Shown one piece after another: positions 16,962-25,939 of a stretch of 64,000 nucleotides of DNA. The position numbers and the translations under genes were made by a program. How positions within the stretch are numbered: the first letter of the stretch is position 1; every line of letters starts with the position of its first letter. The notes beneath the pieces are model-generated. The model was not told the origin of the DNA and ran no database searches. It saw only the letters and a program-made list of their open reading frames with translations. Origin of the DNA: CAZGXI01 sp964529715 (GTDB lineage: Bacteria; Chloroflexota; Anaerolineae; Aggregatilineales; Ch27); contig CAZGXI010000003.1 in NCBI GenBank assembly GCA_964529715.1, forward strand, positions 1-64,000. The letters run 5' to 3'.

Positions 16962-17566
16962 AGCGTCTGCTGCCCTGGTTGCTCCTGGCGCTGGCTGTTG
17001 TCGGCTGCTATCTGCCCTGGGTGTGGCATCCGGCAGCGGGCCTGTCGCCGAACATCTACGATCTGGCCGAATGGGTCAGTCTGCATCCGTTGGCGCGTAC
17101 CTCAACGCCGCCGCTGCTCACCAGTTTCCTCCTGCGCACTGTGTTCGGCCTGCTGGCCGTGATCATTGCCCTGCAAGCCGGTCAGCTTGAACGGCGAAAG
17201 GCACGTTGGGCAGCCTGGCTGGCGGCGCTTGTCCTGGGGCTGACGCTGTTCCCGCCGCTGGAGTTTTTCGTGTCGGCGCGCGACGATGCCAACTACCGCC
17301 AGCAGTTTGTGCTCGGAAGCACCACCGTCGTTCTGGTGATCGTGTTGGCGTTGGGTAACTCCCGGATACCCGCAAAAGCGAAGGGTGTTGCTGCCGGGAT
17401 CGCTGCGCTGGTTGCCGCCGTTCTCGGCGTGTGGGGGCTGGCTCAGGCAGCAGATATGGTCCGGGCGCTGGGGATACCATTTACGCCGGGCAGCGGGGTG
17501 ATTCTGTTGGTCTGTTCCCTAGGTCTGTTCAGCGTGGAACGCCTGCGCGAGGTATTGAAAACCTGA
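16958..17566 (+). CDS. Hypothetical multi-pass membrane protein
   Basis: A 202-residue protein with five or so hydrophobic segments; the first (LLPWLLLALAVVGCYLPWV) could also act as a signal anchor. The second half has helices around FVLGSTTVVLVIVLALG, GIAALVAAVLGVWGLAQ and VILLVCSLGLFSVERL. No family is recognised. It is co-transcribed with the AAA ATPase (ATGA overlap) and could be its membrane partner. The gene ends in a hairpin. Confidence 0.7.
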   Translation: MKRLLPWLLLALAVVGCYLPWVWHPAAGLSPNIYDLAEWVSLHPLARTSTPPLLTSFLLRTVFGLLAVIIALQAGQLERRKARWAAWLAALVLGLTLFPPLEFFVSARDDANYRQQFVLGSTTVVLVIVLALGNSRIPAKAKGVAAGIAALVAAVLGVWGLAQAADMVRALGIPFTPGSGVILLVCSLGLFSVERLREVLKT

Positions 17567-17585
17567 GCGGATACCGAGTATCCGC
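17567..17585. terminator. Hairpin between convergent genes
   Basis: GCGGATAC pairs with GTATCCGC around a 3-base loop, starting immediately after the stop of the membrane-protein gene. There is no real T tract on either strand. It probably serves as a weak terminator facing acpP. Confidence 0.5.
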
Positions 17586-17621
17586 TCCAGGCAAAATCGC
17601 GTTCAATCCGGATCGTCGGCG

Positions 17622-17867
17622 TCAGTCCTCGGCGACCATACGAGTCTTGACGTACTGGATTGCCTCGCCGACGGTGGTGATCTTCTGGGCTTCTTCGTCG
17701 GAAATTTCCCCTCCAAACTCTTCCTCAAAGCCCATAATCAGTTCGACCAGGTCGAGCGAGTCGGCCTCGAGGTCTTCGCGGAAGCGCGCTTCGGGCACGA
17801 CCTTTTCCGGCTCGACACCCAGGAGTTCGACAATGATGCCCTGGATGCGTTCTTCGACGGATGCCAT
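17622..17867 (-). CDS. acpP: Acyl carrier protein
   Basis: The 81-residue ACP starts at 17867, where GGAGGATAA lies upstream; a longer reading from 17975 would pass through the promoter. The phosphopantetheine serine is S37 in EADSLDLVELIMGFEEEF, and the acidic four-helix pattern and length are typical. It carries acyl chains in fatty acid synthesis in the cytoplasm. It is not next to other fab genes and has its own promoter, divergent from the isoprenoid gene fni. Confidence 0.95.
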   Translation of the reverse strand: MASVEERIQGIIVELLGVEPEKVVPEARFREDLEADSLDLVELIMGFEEEFGGEISDEEAQKITTVGEAIQYVKTRMVAED

Positions 17868-17906
17868 GAATTTATCCTCCGTGTGTGGATAGCTATTTCT
17901 CGTGCG

Positions 17907-17935
17907 ATTATACCTCTGCTGTGGAGAACACCCAA
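17907..17935 (-). promoter_or_regulatory. Sigma-70-type promoter of acpP
   Basis: On the minus strand TTGGGT (17930-17935), a 17-base spacer and TATAAT (17907-17912). The start would be near 17900, giving a leader of about 35 bases. Confidence 0.8.
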
Positions 17936-17968
17936 GATCAGACCACCAGATGACCGAACGGCACCTTT

Positions 17969-17997
17969 TTGACATGCATTCGGCGCATTGGTAGGAT
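17969..17997 (+). promoter_or_regulatory. Sigma-70-type promoter of fni
   Basis: TTGACA (17969-17974), a 17-base spacer and TAGGAT (17992-17997), 33 bases before the fni start. It is back to back with the acpP promoter. Confidence 0.8.
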
Positions 17998-18030
17998 TAC
18001 AATCGCCTCCAAGCTAAGGAACACAACGAC

Positions 18031-19104
18031 ATGGCCGAAGTTACGCAGGCTGCCACAACATCTGGACGTAAAGCTGATCATATCCGCATCAACCTGGAAA
18101 AAGATGTCCAGTTCCCACGTCTGACCACCGGTCTGGAACACTATACCTTCATGCATCAGGCCGTCCCGGAACTCAGTCTGGCGACCATTGACACACGCAC
18201 CACTTTTTTGGGAAAGCAGCTTAGCGCCCCTTTGCTGATTTCCTCGATGACCGGAGGAACAGAAGAGGCCGGGCTGATCAATCGCCATCTTGCGGCAGCG
18301 GCGCAAAAGGCCGGGATTGCCATGGGACTCGGCTCGCAACGGGCGGCCATCGAAGGGCGAAGCCAGATCTCAACCTATCAAGTGCGCGATGTAGCCCCAG
18401 ACATTCTTCTGTTTGCCAATCTTGGCGCCGTTCAATTGAACTACGGCTACGGTGTGGATCAGTGTCGGCGCGCCGTTGAGATGGTCGCAGCCGATGCGCT
18501 CATCTTGCATTTGAATGTGCTCCAAGAGGCCGTCCAGCCGGAGGGTGACGGCAACTTCTCCGATTTGCTGCGCAAAATCGAGCAGGTCTGTAAGTCGTTG
18601 GCAGTGCCTGTTATCGCCAAAGAGGTCGGGTGGGGGCTTTCTGAGCAGGCCGCGCGGCAACTGGTGGAAGCAGGTGTAGCCGTGTTGGACGTTGCCGGCG
18701 CAGGCGGAACTTCATGGAGTGAGGTGGAGTATCACCGGGCGCCGACGGAGTTTCATGCGCGCGTCGCCGCCAGTTTTGCCGACTGGGGCATCCCTACCGC
18801 CTACAGCCTGATCTACGCGCGCCGCGCCGCGCCACAGACGCCGATCATCGCCAGCGGCGGGCTGCGGGATGGGATCGATGTCGCCAAGACCATTGCTCTG
18901 GGCGCGAACCTGGCCGGCCTGGCCGGGCCTTTTCTGCGCGCAGCGGCCCAATCGACGGAAGCCGTGGTTGAACTGATCGCGCTCCTAACGCAGCAGTTGC
19001 GCATCGCCATGTTGTGCGCCGGCGCAGGCGACATTCCGTCCCTCGCGCGTACCCCTTTATACCTGGCTTCTCAGCCACCTCCTCCAACATTGGCAGCAAA
19101 ATGA
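18031..19104 (+). CDS. fni: Type 2 isopentenyl-diphosphate delta-isomerase (FMN)
   Basis: The 357-residue TIM-barrel flavoprotein converts IPP to DMAPP. Visible family blocks are RKADHIRINLEKDVQF at the N-terminus, LLISSMTGGT (flavin site), GSQRAAIEG, HLNVLQEAVQPEGD, VIAKEVGWG, DVAGAGGTSW and ASGGLRDGID with the phosphate-binding glycines. This is the type 2 enzyme needing FMN and NADPH, unrelated to type 1 Idi. It overlaps the prenyl synthase start by 4 bases, so IPP isomerisation and chain elongation are made together. Confidence 0.95.
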   Translation: MAEVTQAATTSGRKADHIRINLEKDVQFPRLTTGLEHYTFMHQAVPELSLATIDTRTTFLGKQLSAPLLISSMTGGTEEAGLINRHLAAAAQKAGIAMGLGSQRAAIEGRSQISTYQVRDVAPDILLFANLGAVQLNYGYGVDQCRRAVEMVAADALILHLNVLQEAVQPEGDGNFSDLLRKIEQVCKSLAVPVIAKEVGWGLSEQAARQLVEAGVAVLDVAGAGGTSWSEVEYHRAPTEFHARVAASFADWGIPTAYSLIYARRAAPQTPIIASGGLRDGIDVAKTIALGANLAGLAGPFLRAAAQSTEAVVELIALLTQQLRIAMLCAGAGDIPSLARTPLYLASQPPPPTLAAK

Positions 19105-20123
19105 GCCTACAAGCCTATCTTGAACGCTACCTCCCTGCCCTGAACCGCGAACTCCACGCGGCAGCAGACCGTTTTCTACCCGGCCCGCCGGAGTACGATC
19201 TGATGCTACGCTATCACATGGGCTGGGTAGACGAGCAAGGCAACCCGACACACGCACGTCCCGGCAAACAGATTCGCCCAACGCTGGTGTTGATCTGCGC
19301 CGAGAGCGCGGGCGGTGACTGGCAACAGGCGCTGCCTGCCGCGGCGGCGGTGGAGTTTTTGCACAACTTCTCGCTTATCCACGACGATATTGAAGATAAC
19401 AGCCCGCTCCGGCGCGGACGTCCTACGCTGTGGAAAATCTGGGGGCAGGCCAATGCGATCAATGCGGGCGACGGGATGTTTGCCCTGGCGCATCAGGAGC
19501 TATGCCACCTGGCCGACGCTGACATTCCGGCATCTCGTGTGCTGGCAGCATGGGAACTGTTTGAGCGAACCTGTCTGATCCTGACGCGCGGGCAGTTCCT
19601 CGACATGACCTTCGAGCAGCGGATGGATGTCACTATAGACGAATACCTGGACATGATTGGCGGAAAATCAGCGGCGCTGATCGCGGCCAGCACACAGTTA
19701 GGTGCGTTGATCGCCGGGAAAACGCCGCCGCAGATCGAACGATACGCCGCTTTCGGCCACAACCTGGGCATGGCCTTCCAGGTCCGGGACGACATCCTGG
19801 GCATCTGGGGCGACCCAGAACTGACCGGTAAATCGGCGGCCACAGACATCATTACCCGCAAAAAGTCCCTGCCGGTGCTCTATGGTCTGGAACACAGCCA
19901 GGAGTTCCGGGCCATGTATGCTCATCCCTACCAGGGTAACACCGCTGAAGTTGCCCGCGCGGTAGCGATTCTCGACGCACTCGATACACGCGCCTTTGCG
20001 GAACGGTACGAGACCGACTACTTACGCCGCGCCATCGATGCCTACCGGTCTGTGGCATCGGCTGCGGCGCTGGTAGAAGCGACGGTGGAGTTTGTCGGTT
20101 CATTGTTGGGGCGCGTTGTCTGA
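19101..20123 (+). CDS. Polyprenyl (probably geranylgeranyl) diphosphate synthase
   Basis: The 340-residue all-helical prenyltransferase has the first Asp-rich motif DDIED (95-99) followed by SPLRRGRPT, the second motif in FQVRDDILGIWGD, and KKSLPVL. It condenses DMAPP with IPP units. The residues before the first motif (EFLHNFSLIHDD) fit a C15-C20 synthase, but the product length is not certain. ATG 19101 overlaps the fni stop. The sequence between the Asp motifs and GKQIRP is canonical, so the enzyme is expected to be active. Confidence 0.92.
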   Translation: MSLQAYLERYLPALNRELHAAADRFLPGPPEYDLMLRYHMGWVDEQGNPTHARPGKQIRPTLVLICAESAGGDWQQALPAAAAVEFLHNFSLIHDDIEDNSPLRRGRPTLWKIWGQANAINAGDGMFALAHQELCHLADADIPASRVLAAWELFERTCLILTRGQFLDMTFEQRMDVTIDEYLDMIGGKSAALIAASTQLGALIAGKTPPQIERYAAFGHNLGMAFQVRDDILGIWGDPELTGKSAATDIITRKKSLPVLYGLEHSQEFRAMYAHPYQGNTAEVARAVAILDALDTRAFAERYETDYLRRAIDAYRSVASAAALVEATVEFVGSLLGRVV

Positions 20124-20127
20124 CCGG

Positions 20128-21306
20128 CTATATAAAGTACACAAAGGCATAATTCCCTAATAGCCGTCCCCGTGCCGTCAGGCGGACGCGGTCCGGCAGC
20201 GCCTCGATTAGCCCCAGGCTTTCTAACTCGCGGAGTTGATTCGGATAGCATTCTTCAAGAGATAGCCCGAAACATTGGGCAAATGCAGACCGCGACACGC
20301 CAGCACGGGTCAGGCGCAAGCCCAACAGCATGTATTCGGCGCGGGCTTCGACAGGGTCGATCACTTCGATGGTTTCCGCCGCCACCGCCGGTGAAAGCGG
20401 AAACCGACCCTTGATCAGCGTTCCCCCCAGACGGCGAATGTATTCTTGTGGAGACGCAACGACAGCATAGCGCGTATCCACCGCAAAACCGTGCGCCCCC
20501 GCCCCAAAACCCAGGTAAGGCTCGCGCAGCCAGTATTGCAGGTTGTGACGACAGGCGTACCCCGGACGTGCCCAATTGCTGATCTCATACTGCTCGTAGC
20601 CCTGGCGTGTCAGAATATCTCCGGCAACCTCGTACATGTCAGCAGCCAGGTCGGGATCAGGCGCAGACACCGTACCTCGTTCAACCCAGTCATGCATGGC
20701 TGTGCCGGGTTCCAATCCCAGGCTATATAACGATAAGTGTTCCGGCTGCAATGCCACTGCCTGTTCGACCGATGTTCGCCAGCCCGGCAAGTCCTGTCCC
20801 GGCGCACCGTAGATCAGGTCCAGGCTAAGGTTGTCGAAGTGGGCTTGTCGCGCGGCAATCACCGCTGCAACAACGTCTTGCCAGGCGTGAGCACGGCGAA
20901 AGAGTTTCAGGTCTGCTGCCTGGTAAGACTGCGCCCCTAAGCTCAGGCGGTTCACACCAAGCTCACGGATACGACGGAAATAGCCTTCCCCGACGGTGCC
21001 CGGATTGGCTTCCAGGGTCACTTCCAGTGTATCGACAGGCGCAAAAGCCAACCGGACCTGTTCCAAAATGCGCGCCACATCCTGCGTCGGCAGCAGACTG
21101 GGGGTGCCACCGCCGAAATAGACAGTGTGAATCATCGGGCGAGAACCCGCTGCGCCGACCAGCGCAAGTTCCCGACATAACGCATCGACATAGGCCGGGA
21201 TTATGTCGTCCAGCCCGGCATACGTGTTAAAAGCACAATAAGAGCAACGCCGGCGACAGAATGGGATGTGTAAATAGAGCGCCAAAGGCACAGATAGGTC
21301 CGACAT
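20128..21306 (-). CDS. hemW: HemW-like radical SAM protein
   Basis: The 392-residue protein carries the radical SAM motif CRRRCSYC (C17, C21, C24) followed by Ala-Phe. The fourth Cys of true HemN (CX3CX2CXC) is absent, so it belongs with HemW, a heme chaperone, rather than oxygen-independent coproporphyrinogen oxidase. Further blocks are YFGGGTPSLL, LEANPGTV, GVNRLSLGAQS and DLIYGAPGQ. ATG 21306 is preferred over the upstream GTG at 21321. It is convergent with the prenyl synthase gene, with only 4 bases between stops. A terminator-like hairpin sits just upstream in the leader. Confidence 0.9.
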   Translation of the reverse strand: MSDLSVPLALYLHIPFCRRRCSYCAFNTYAGLDDIIPAYVDALCRELALVGAAGSRPMIHTVYFGGGTPSLLPTQDVARILEQVRLAFAPVDTLEVTLEANPGTVGEGYFRRIRELGVNRLSLGAQSYQAADLKLFRRAHAWQDVVAAVIAARQAHFDNLSLDLIYGAPGQDLPGWRTSVEQAVALQPEHLSLYSLGLEPGTAMHDWVERGTVSAPDPDLAADMYEVAGDILTRQGYEQYEISNWARPGYACRHNLQYWLREPYLGFGAGAHGFAVDTRYAVVASPQEYIRRLGGTLIKGRFPLSPAVAAETIEVIDPVEARAEYMLLGLRLTRAGVSRSAFAQCFGLSLEECYPNQLRELESLGLIEALPDRVRLTARGRLLGNYAFVYFI

Positions 21307-21323
21307 TGCGTAGTCCGTCACGG

Positions 21324-21361
21324 AAAAACGCCCTTTTCGCCCGAAGACAACGCAAAGGGCG
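21324..21361 (-). terminator. Terminator-like hairpin in the hemW leader
   Basis: On the minus strand CGCCCTTT (21361-21354) pairs with AAAGGGCG (21336-21329), then TTTTT (21328-21324), ending 18 bases before the hemW ATG. Since the gene upstream runs the other way, this is either an attenuator of hemW or a stop for antisense transcription. Confidence 0.55.
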
Positions 21362-21374
21362 TAGCAAAATTCAA

Positions 21375-21403
21375 TTGCACGAACCCTCTCACCTCACTAT
21401 AAT
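21375..21403 (+). promoter_or_regulatory. Sigma-70-type promoter of the kinase-propeller gene
   Basis: TTGCAC (21375-21380), a 17-base spacer and TATAAT (21398-21403). The start near 21410 would give a 60-base leader and drive the signalling operon. Confidence 0.82.
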
Positions 21404-21469
21404 ACCCATAAACCTCACCTGATCAGACCATCGGTGTCTTATCCGACCATAGCGCGGGGAAATTGTCTC

Positions 21470-23383
21470 ATGGTGGATACACAGAGTTTCGGGAATTTGC
21501 CGGCGCCCCAGGGGATGGAAGGATCGCTTCCAGCAAACACGGTGCTGCAAAACCGCTGGCGCATCATGGGCGTATTGGGCGTCGGTGGCATGGCCTCCGT
21601 CTACAAAGCCCGCGACCTCAAGTTTCCTGATGTCAATCGCTTCGTAGCTGTAAAAGAAATGCTCAACCAGGTCGCAGACCCTCAGCTCCGTGAGATAACT
21701 GTGCGTAACTTCGAGCGCGAAGCGAATATCCTGGCATCACTCAGTCACCCGGCCATGCCGGAGATTTACGACTACTTTGATCGGAACGACCGCGTATACC
21801 TGGTGATGGAATTCATCAACGGCAAGGACCTGGAAGCCATTTTAAACTCCCTGCCTGAGATCCAGGTGGATATGGTGCGCAAATGGGCCATTGAGCTGTG
21901 CGATGTCCTGGCCTACCTGCACGAGCACAAACCGGAGCCGATTGTCTTCCGTGATGTCAAGCCTTCCAACATCATGATCGATCAACATGGCCGTGTGCGC
22001 CTGATCGACTTCGGTATTGCCAAAGTATTTGTTGAGAACGCGCCGAAAGGCACGATGATCGGCACGGAGGGCTATTCAGCACCGGAGCAATACCGAGGCA
22101 ACGCGACGCCTTTGAGCGATATTTACGCCATCGGGGCGACGTTGCATCACCTGCTGACACGGCGCGACCCGCGCCTGGAACCGCCGTTTAGCTTCCCAGA
22201 ACGCCCCATCCGCCAGTATAACCCAAAGGTCTCCGCCGAATTCGAGAGCATCATCATGCGCGCGGTCGCCTACGCGCCTAAAGACCGCTACCAGTCGGCA
22301 CGGGAAATGCGCGACGCCCTGGAACAGCTCACCCGCCCGGTATTCGGGGCTGCCGCCCCGGCAGCCGGAAAGGGCGTCGCCAGCGAAGAGGAAGAAGCCC
22401 TCGAAGAAGAAGCCTCGGTGATTCCGATCTGGAAATTCCGCTGCGAGGATGAGGTGCGCTCTTCGCCCGTCGTTCACGGTGGTATGGTCTACGTCGGAGC
22501 TTATGACAACAACCTGTATGCCCTTCAGGCCAGCGACGGCGCATTTAAGTGGAAGTTTGCCACCGAGGGTGGCATCGCCTCGACCCCGGCCCTGGACGTA
22601 GATAACCAGAACGTGATCATCGGCTCCGAAGATGGCACTGTGTATGCAATCAACATGCGCACAGGCCGCATCGCCTGGACACTGATGACCGAACGGCCCG
22701 TGCGGTGTAGCGTGCGCGTCGCGCATGGGCACATGTTTGTCGGCAGTGATGATGGAAGACTCTACGCTGCCAAGTCCTCGAATGGCCGCATCATCTGGAA
22801 ATACGATGCCAGCAGTCCCATTCGGTCGCGGCCCTGGGTCACGGATGAGCTAATCATCTTTGGCTCTGAAATCGGCGATGTGGTCGCCCTTGACCTGGGC
22901 GGCAGCGTAAAGTGGCGCTTCAAAGCTCGCCGGGGCGTGACCTCTTCCCCCATCGTCCACGATAACGTGGCTTATGTCGGCTCGAATGACTGGCACGTTT
23001 ATGCCCTGGACGCAAAAAACGGGTATCCGATCTGGCGCTTCCGCACGCAAAAACCCGTCATCTCGTCGCCAGCCGTTGATCCGGTCACCAAGAATCTGTT
23101 TGTCGGTTCGGTCGATGGCAGTATGTACGCCCTCGACATCGAAACCGGTAAAGAACGCTGGCGCTTCGAGACGCAAAATCAGGTTACTTCGTCGCCGGCG
23201 GTTGCCAATGGGGCAGTTTACTTCGGCAGCATCGACAATAACGTCTATTGCGTCGATGCTAAAACGGGTAAATTGCGCTGGAGCCTGCCGACCGAAGGCC
23301 CCGTTCCATCGTCGCCCTGCGTCGTCGAAAATGTCGTTTACATCGGTTCATCTGACCATTACCTCTATGCCCTGACTGCCTAG
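21470..23383 (+). CDS. Ser/Thr protein kinase fused to PQQ-like beta-propeller
   Basis: Start at ATG 21470 after GGGGA. Residues about 29-295 are a Hanks-type kinase: glycine loop GVGGMASVYK, K62 in AVKEM, catalytic FRDVKPSN (160-167; Phe replaces the usual His), DFG 180-182 and SAPEQY. After an acidic linker, residues about 325-637 form about eight propeller blades of the type YVGSxDxxxYALD/WxF. No transmembrane segment lies between the parts, so the whole protein appears cytoplasmic; many relatives place the sensor outside. It heads a run with a phosphatase, an FHA protein and a VWA protein, the usual partners of such kinases. Confidence 0.93.
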   Translation: MVDTQSFGNLPAPQGMEGSLPANTVLQNRWRIMGVLGVGGMASVYKARDLKFPDVNRFVAVKEMLNQVADPQLREITVRNFEREANILASLSHPAMPEIYDYFDRNDRVYLVMEFINGKDLEAILNSLPEIQVDMVRKWAIELCDVLAYLHEHKPEPIVFRDVKPSNIMIDQHGRVRLIDFGIAKVFVENAPKGTMIGTEGYSAPEQYRGNATPLSDIYAIGATLHHLLTRRDPRLEPPFSFPERPIRQYNPKVSAEFESIIMRAVAYAPKDRYQSAREMRDALEQLTRPVFGAAAPAAGKGVASEEEEALEEEASVIPIWKFRCEDEVRSSPVVHGGMVYVGAYDNNLYALQASDGAFKWKFATEGGIASTPALDVDNQNVIIGSEDGTVYAINMRTGRIAWTLMTERPVRCSVRVAHGHMFVGSDDGRLYAAKSSNGRIIWKYDASSPIRSRPWVTDELIIFGSEIGDVVALDLGGSVKWRFKARRGVTSSPIVHDNVAYVGSNDWHVYALDAKNGYPIWRFRTQKPVISSPAVDPVTKNLFVGSVDGSMYALDIETGKERWRFETQNQVTSSPAVANGAVYFGSIDNNVYCVDAKTGKLRWSLPTEGPVPSSPCVVENVVYIGSSDHYLYALTA

Positions 23384-23407
23384 CAAGAACGCCCGGAGAT
23401 AGCCGCT

Positions 23408-24400
23408 ATGGACATGTTACGACGCCTACTCAGGCTTGATCGGGCTACCCCCGAAAAGCCAGTCGAGGACTCTGCTGCCCGTTCCGCCATCGCGCCAGAA
23501 GAGGACAGCGCCCCCCCACGATCGGCTGAAAACGGCGAGGCGCTGTCGTCTTCTGTCGCGCCGCCCGCCTTTGGAGGCACGCGCCAACTGCCGCCTCTTG
23601 AAAGCGCCCTCACCCGTCCGAACCAGCACATCACCTACGGGCAAAGCAGCGACGTTGGCATGGTCCGCAGTAACAATCAAGATGCCGTATTGACCTTTTT
23701 TGCCTCTCAGGGCAATACAGACAACATCCCCGACTTCGGCCTGTTCATTGTCGCGGACGGGATGGGCGGACACCATGACGGCGAAAAGGCTTCGGCCATT
23801 GCCACGCGCGTTCTGGCCGAGCAGATTACCAACAAAATATACATTCCAATGCTGACCCGCCTGAAGGAAACGGATGCCGAGCACGCCACCGTCTCTGAGA
23901 TTCTGACAGAAGCTGTCAAGACGGCCAATGAGGTTGTTGTGCAGTCGATTCCCGAAGGTGGAACGACCATCACGGCAGCGGCCATCATGGGCGATCTGGC
24001 CTATATCGCCCACGTCGGCGACAGCCGGGCCTACTTGATTAACCAGGACGGCACAATAGAGCAGATCACGCGCGACCATTCGCTGGTGCAGCGGTTGATC
24101 GAATTGGACCAGCTCACGCCGGAAGAGGCTGCCCAGCATCCCCAAAAGAACGTGCTTTACCGTGCTATCGGGCAGAGCGACAATCTGGAGGTGGATTCGA
24201 TTACACGCCGTCTGCCGACCCATGCTCGCCTGCTGTTGTGTAGCGATGGCCTGTGGAACATGGTTTCTACGGAAGACATCATCGATACCGTCCTGAACAC
24301 ACCTACACCACAGCAGGCCTGTGATCGCCTGGTCGCATTGGCGAATGAACGCGGCGGATCGGACAACATCTCAGCCATCTTATTGCAGGTTCCAGGTTAG
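23408..24400 (+). CDS. PP2C-family Ser/Thr phosphatase
   Basis: The 330-residue protein has a disordered acidic N-terminus of about 70 residues, then a complete PPM/PP2C domain with metal-binding Asp residues in NNQDA (D92) and VADGMGGHH (D117), then HVGDSRAYL, TRDHSLV, LLLCSDGLW and GGSDNISAI. It would reverse phosphorylation by the kinase encoded 25 bases upstream, the classic bacterial kinase/phosphatase pair. It has no membrane segment. The ATG has GGAGATAG upstream. Confidence 0.95.
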   Translation: MDMLRRLLRLDRATPEKPVEDSAARSAIAPEEDSAPPRSAENGEALSSSVAPPAFGGTRQLPPLESALTRPNQHITYGQSSDVGMVRSNNQDAVLTFFASQGNTDNIPDFGLFIVADGMGGHHDGEKASAIATRVLAEQITNKIYIPMLTRLKETDAEHATVSEILTEAVKTANEVVVQSIPEGGTTITAAAIMGDLAYIAHVGDSRAYLINQDGTIEQITRDHSLVQRLIELDQLTPEEAAQHPQKNVLYRAIGQSDNLEVDSITRRLPTHARLLLCSDGLWNMVSTEDIIDTVLNTPTPQQACDRLVALANERGGSDNISAILLQVPG

Positions 24401-24438
24401 CACGCTACGCCAGGCCGAGAGGGAAAAGTATATTTACC

Positions 24439-25926
24439 ATGAAAACTATTCAGGATTACTACGCTATCCTCGGCGTGCCGCCCGAAGCGCGTCTCGAAGA
24501 CATCAAAGCTGCCTACCGACAGGCTGCCCGGCGCTTTCACCCTGACGTTAACGCCAACCCCGGTGCAGGGGCAGCATTCCGCGACATTGCCGGGGCTTAC
24601 GAAATCCTGAGTAATCCCTCTGCGCGCGCCGAATATGACATCGCACTTCAGCGCGACGGCCTGCCACCGCCTTATTTCAGCCTGCGGGTAACGCCCAGCA
24701 AACGCGCCGTGCGTTTTCTCCCCGAAGCCCAGGTCATCTACGTGCTGGCCGAAATCATCCCCGATGCACGCTATGGACAACGGAAACAGCAGGACGCCTT
24801 ACTGAATCTGGCCCTGGTTATCGACCGGAGTACCTCAATGAAAGGTCCCCGCCTGGAGCGCGTCAAGCAGGCGGCGCACCGCATCATCGAAAGCCTGGGA
24901 CCCGAAGACCTGCTGTCGATTGTCGTATTCAGCGACCGGGCCGATGTTGTCTTTCAGGCCACGCCTGTTGTTGAACGCACAACGCTCAAGGCCATGGCAA
25001 GCACCATGCAGGCCAGCGGGGGAACCGAAATCTACCAGGGCCTACGGGCCGGTTTGGAAGAGCTGCGCCGTAGCCTGAACCCAAAGTATGTTAATCACCT
25101 GATTTTGCTGACGGACGGACGGACGTACGGTGACGAAGATGCCTGCCTTCAACTGGCCGAGGATGCGGCCAAAGAGGGCATCAGCATCAGCGCCATCGGC
25201 ATCGGGCAGGAATGGAACGACGTGTTTCTAGACGACCTGGCTTCCCGAACCGGTGGCTCATCCACCTACATCAATTCCCCTGCAGCAGTGGTGCGTTTTC
25301 TCAACGAACGGGTGCGCAGTCTGGGATCGGCGTTTGCCGAACGAATGCATCTGTCGGTCGCTCCCGACGCCGACATCGTCCTCGAATCGGCTTTCAAGCT
25401 GGTGCCACACCCACAGCCGTTGCCCGTCGATAAGCAGGTACTTCCCCTAGGCAGCCTGGAACTGGGTCGCCCGACGTCAATTTTGCTGCAACTACAAATG
25501 CCCCCGCTGGATCAGAACGGCTTCCGCACCGTTGTGCGGCTGGACGTCACCGGCGACGTGCTCCACGACAACTGTCTGGGATATAAAGTCGTCAGTGATT
25601 TTTCTATCGAGGTTTCCGACAGTGCCCCGGTAGAGGAAACCCCTGTAGCCATCCTCGACGCACTGGGCAAGCTGACCCTGTACCGGATGCAGGAGAAAGC
25701 CCAGGATGCCATCGCAAAGGGCAACATCCAGGAAGCAACCCGTCGCCTGGAAAACCTCGCTACCCGCCTGCTGGAAGGCGGCCACGATGGGCTGGCCCAC
25801 GCTGCCATGGCGGAAGCCCGACGCATCGCCCGCACGGCCATGCTCTCGGAAGAAGGCCACAAGACGCTGAAATATGGCACGCGGGCGTTACTTTTGGGAG
25901 CGCCGCCAGAGGATGAGGAAACCTAA
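24439..25926 (+). CDS. DnaJ domain fused to VWA domain
   Basis: The 495-residue protein opens with a complete J domain (residues about 5-70, HPD at 34-36), which would recruit an Hsp70. Residues about 120-310 form a von Willebrand A domain with an intact MIDAS motif DRSTS (129-133), then GGTEIYQGL and LLTDG. The rest is a beta-rich segment and a helical C-terminus with repeats like those of VWA/VIT-type proteins. No export signal is seen. J-VWA fusion is an uncommon arrangement. The gene lies in the kinase-phosphatase-FHA operon, so its product may be a substrate or adaptor linking phosphorylation with chaperone action. Confidence 0.9.
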   Translation: MKTIQDYYAILGVPPEARLEDIKAAYRQAARRFHPDVNANPGAGAAFRDIAGAYEILSNPSARAEYDIALQRDGLPPPYFSLRVTPSKRAVRFLPEAQVIYVLAEIIPDARYGQRKQQDALLNLALVIDRSTSMKGPRLERVKQAAHRIIESLGPEDLLSIVVFSDRADVVFQATPVVERTTLKAMASTMQASGGTEIYQGLRAGLEELRRSLNPKYVNHLILLTDGRTYGDEDACLQLAEDAAKEGISISAIGIGQEWNDVFLDDLASRTGGSSTYINSPAAVVRFLNERVRSLGSAFAERMHLSVAPDADIVLESAFKLVPHPQPLPVDKQVLPLGSLELGRPTSILLQLQMPPLDQNGFRTVVRLDVTGDVLHDNCLGYKVVSDFSIEVSDSAPVEETPVAILDALGKLTLYRMQEKAQDAIAKGNIQEATRRLENLATRLLEGGHDGLAHAAMAEARRIARTAMLSEEGHKTLKYGTRALLLGAPPEDEET

Positions 25927-25939
25927 AGGTATAGACCTG

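Noticed and set aside
20128..21306. HemN, oxygen-independent coproporphyrinogen oxidase
   Set aside because: The third Cys is followed by Ala-Phe rather than x-Cys, so the HemN-specific CX3CX2CXC motif is absent.
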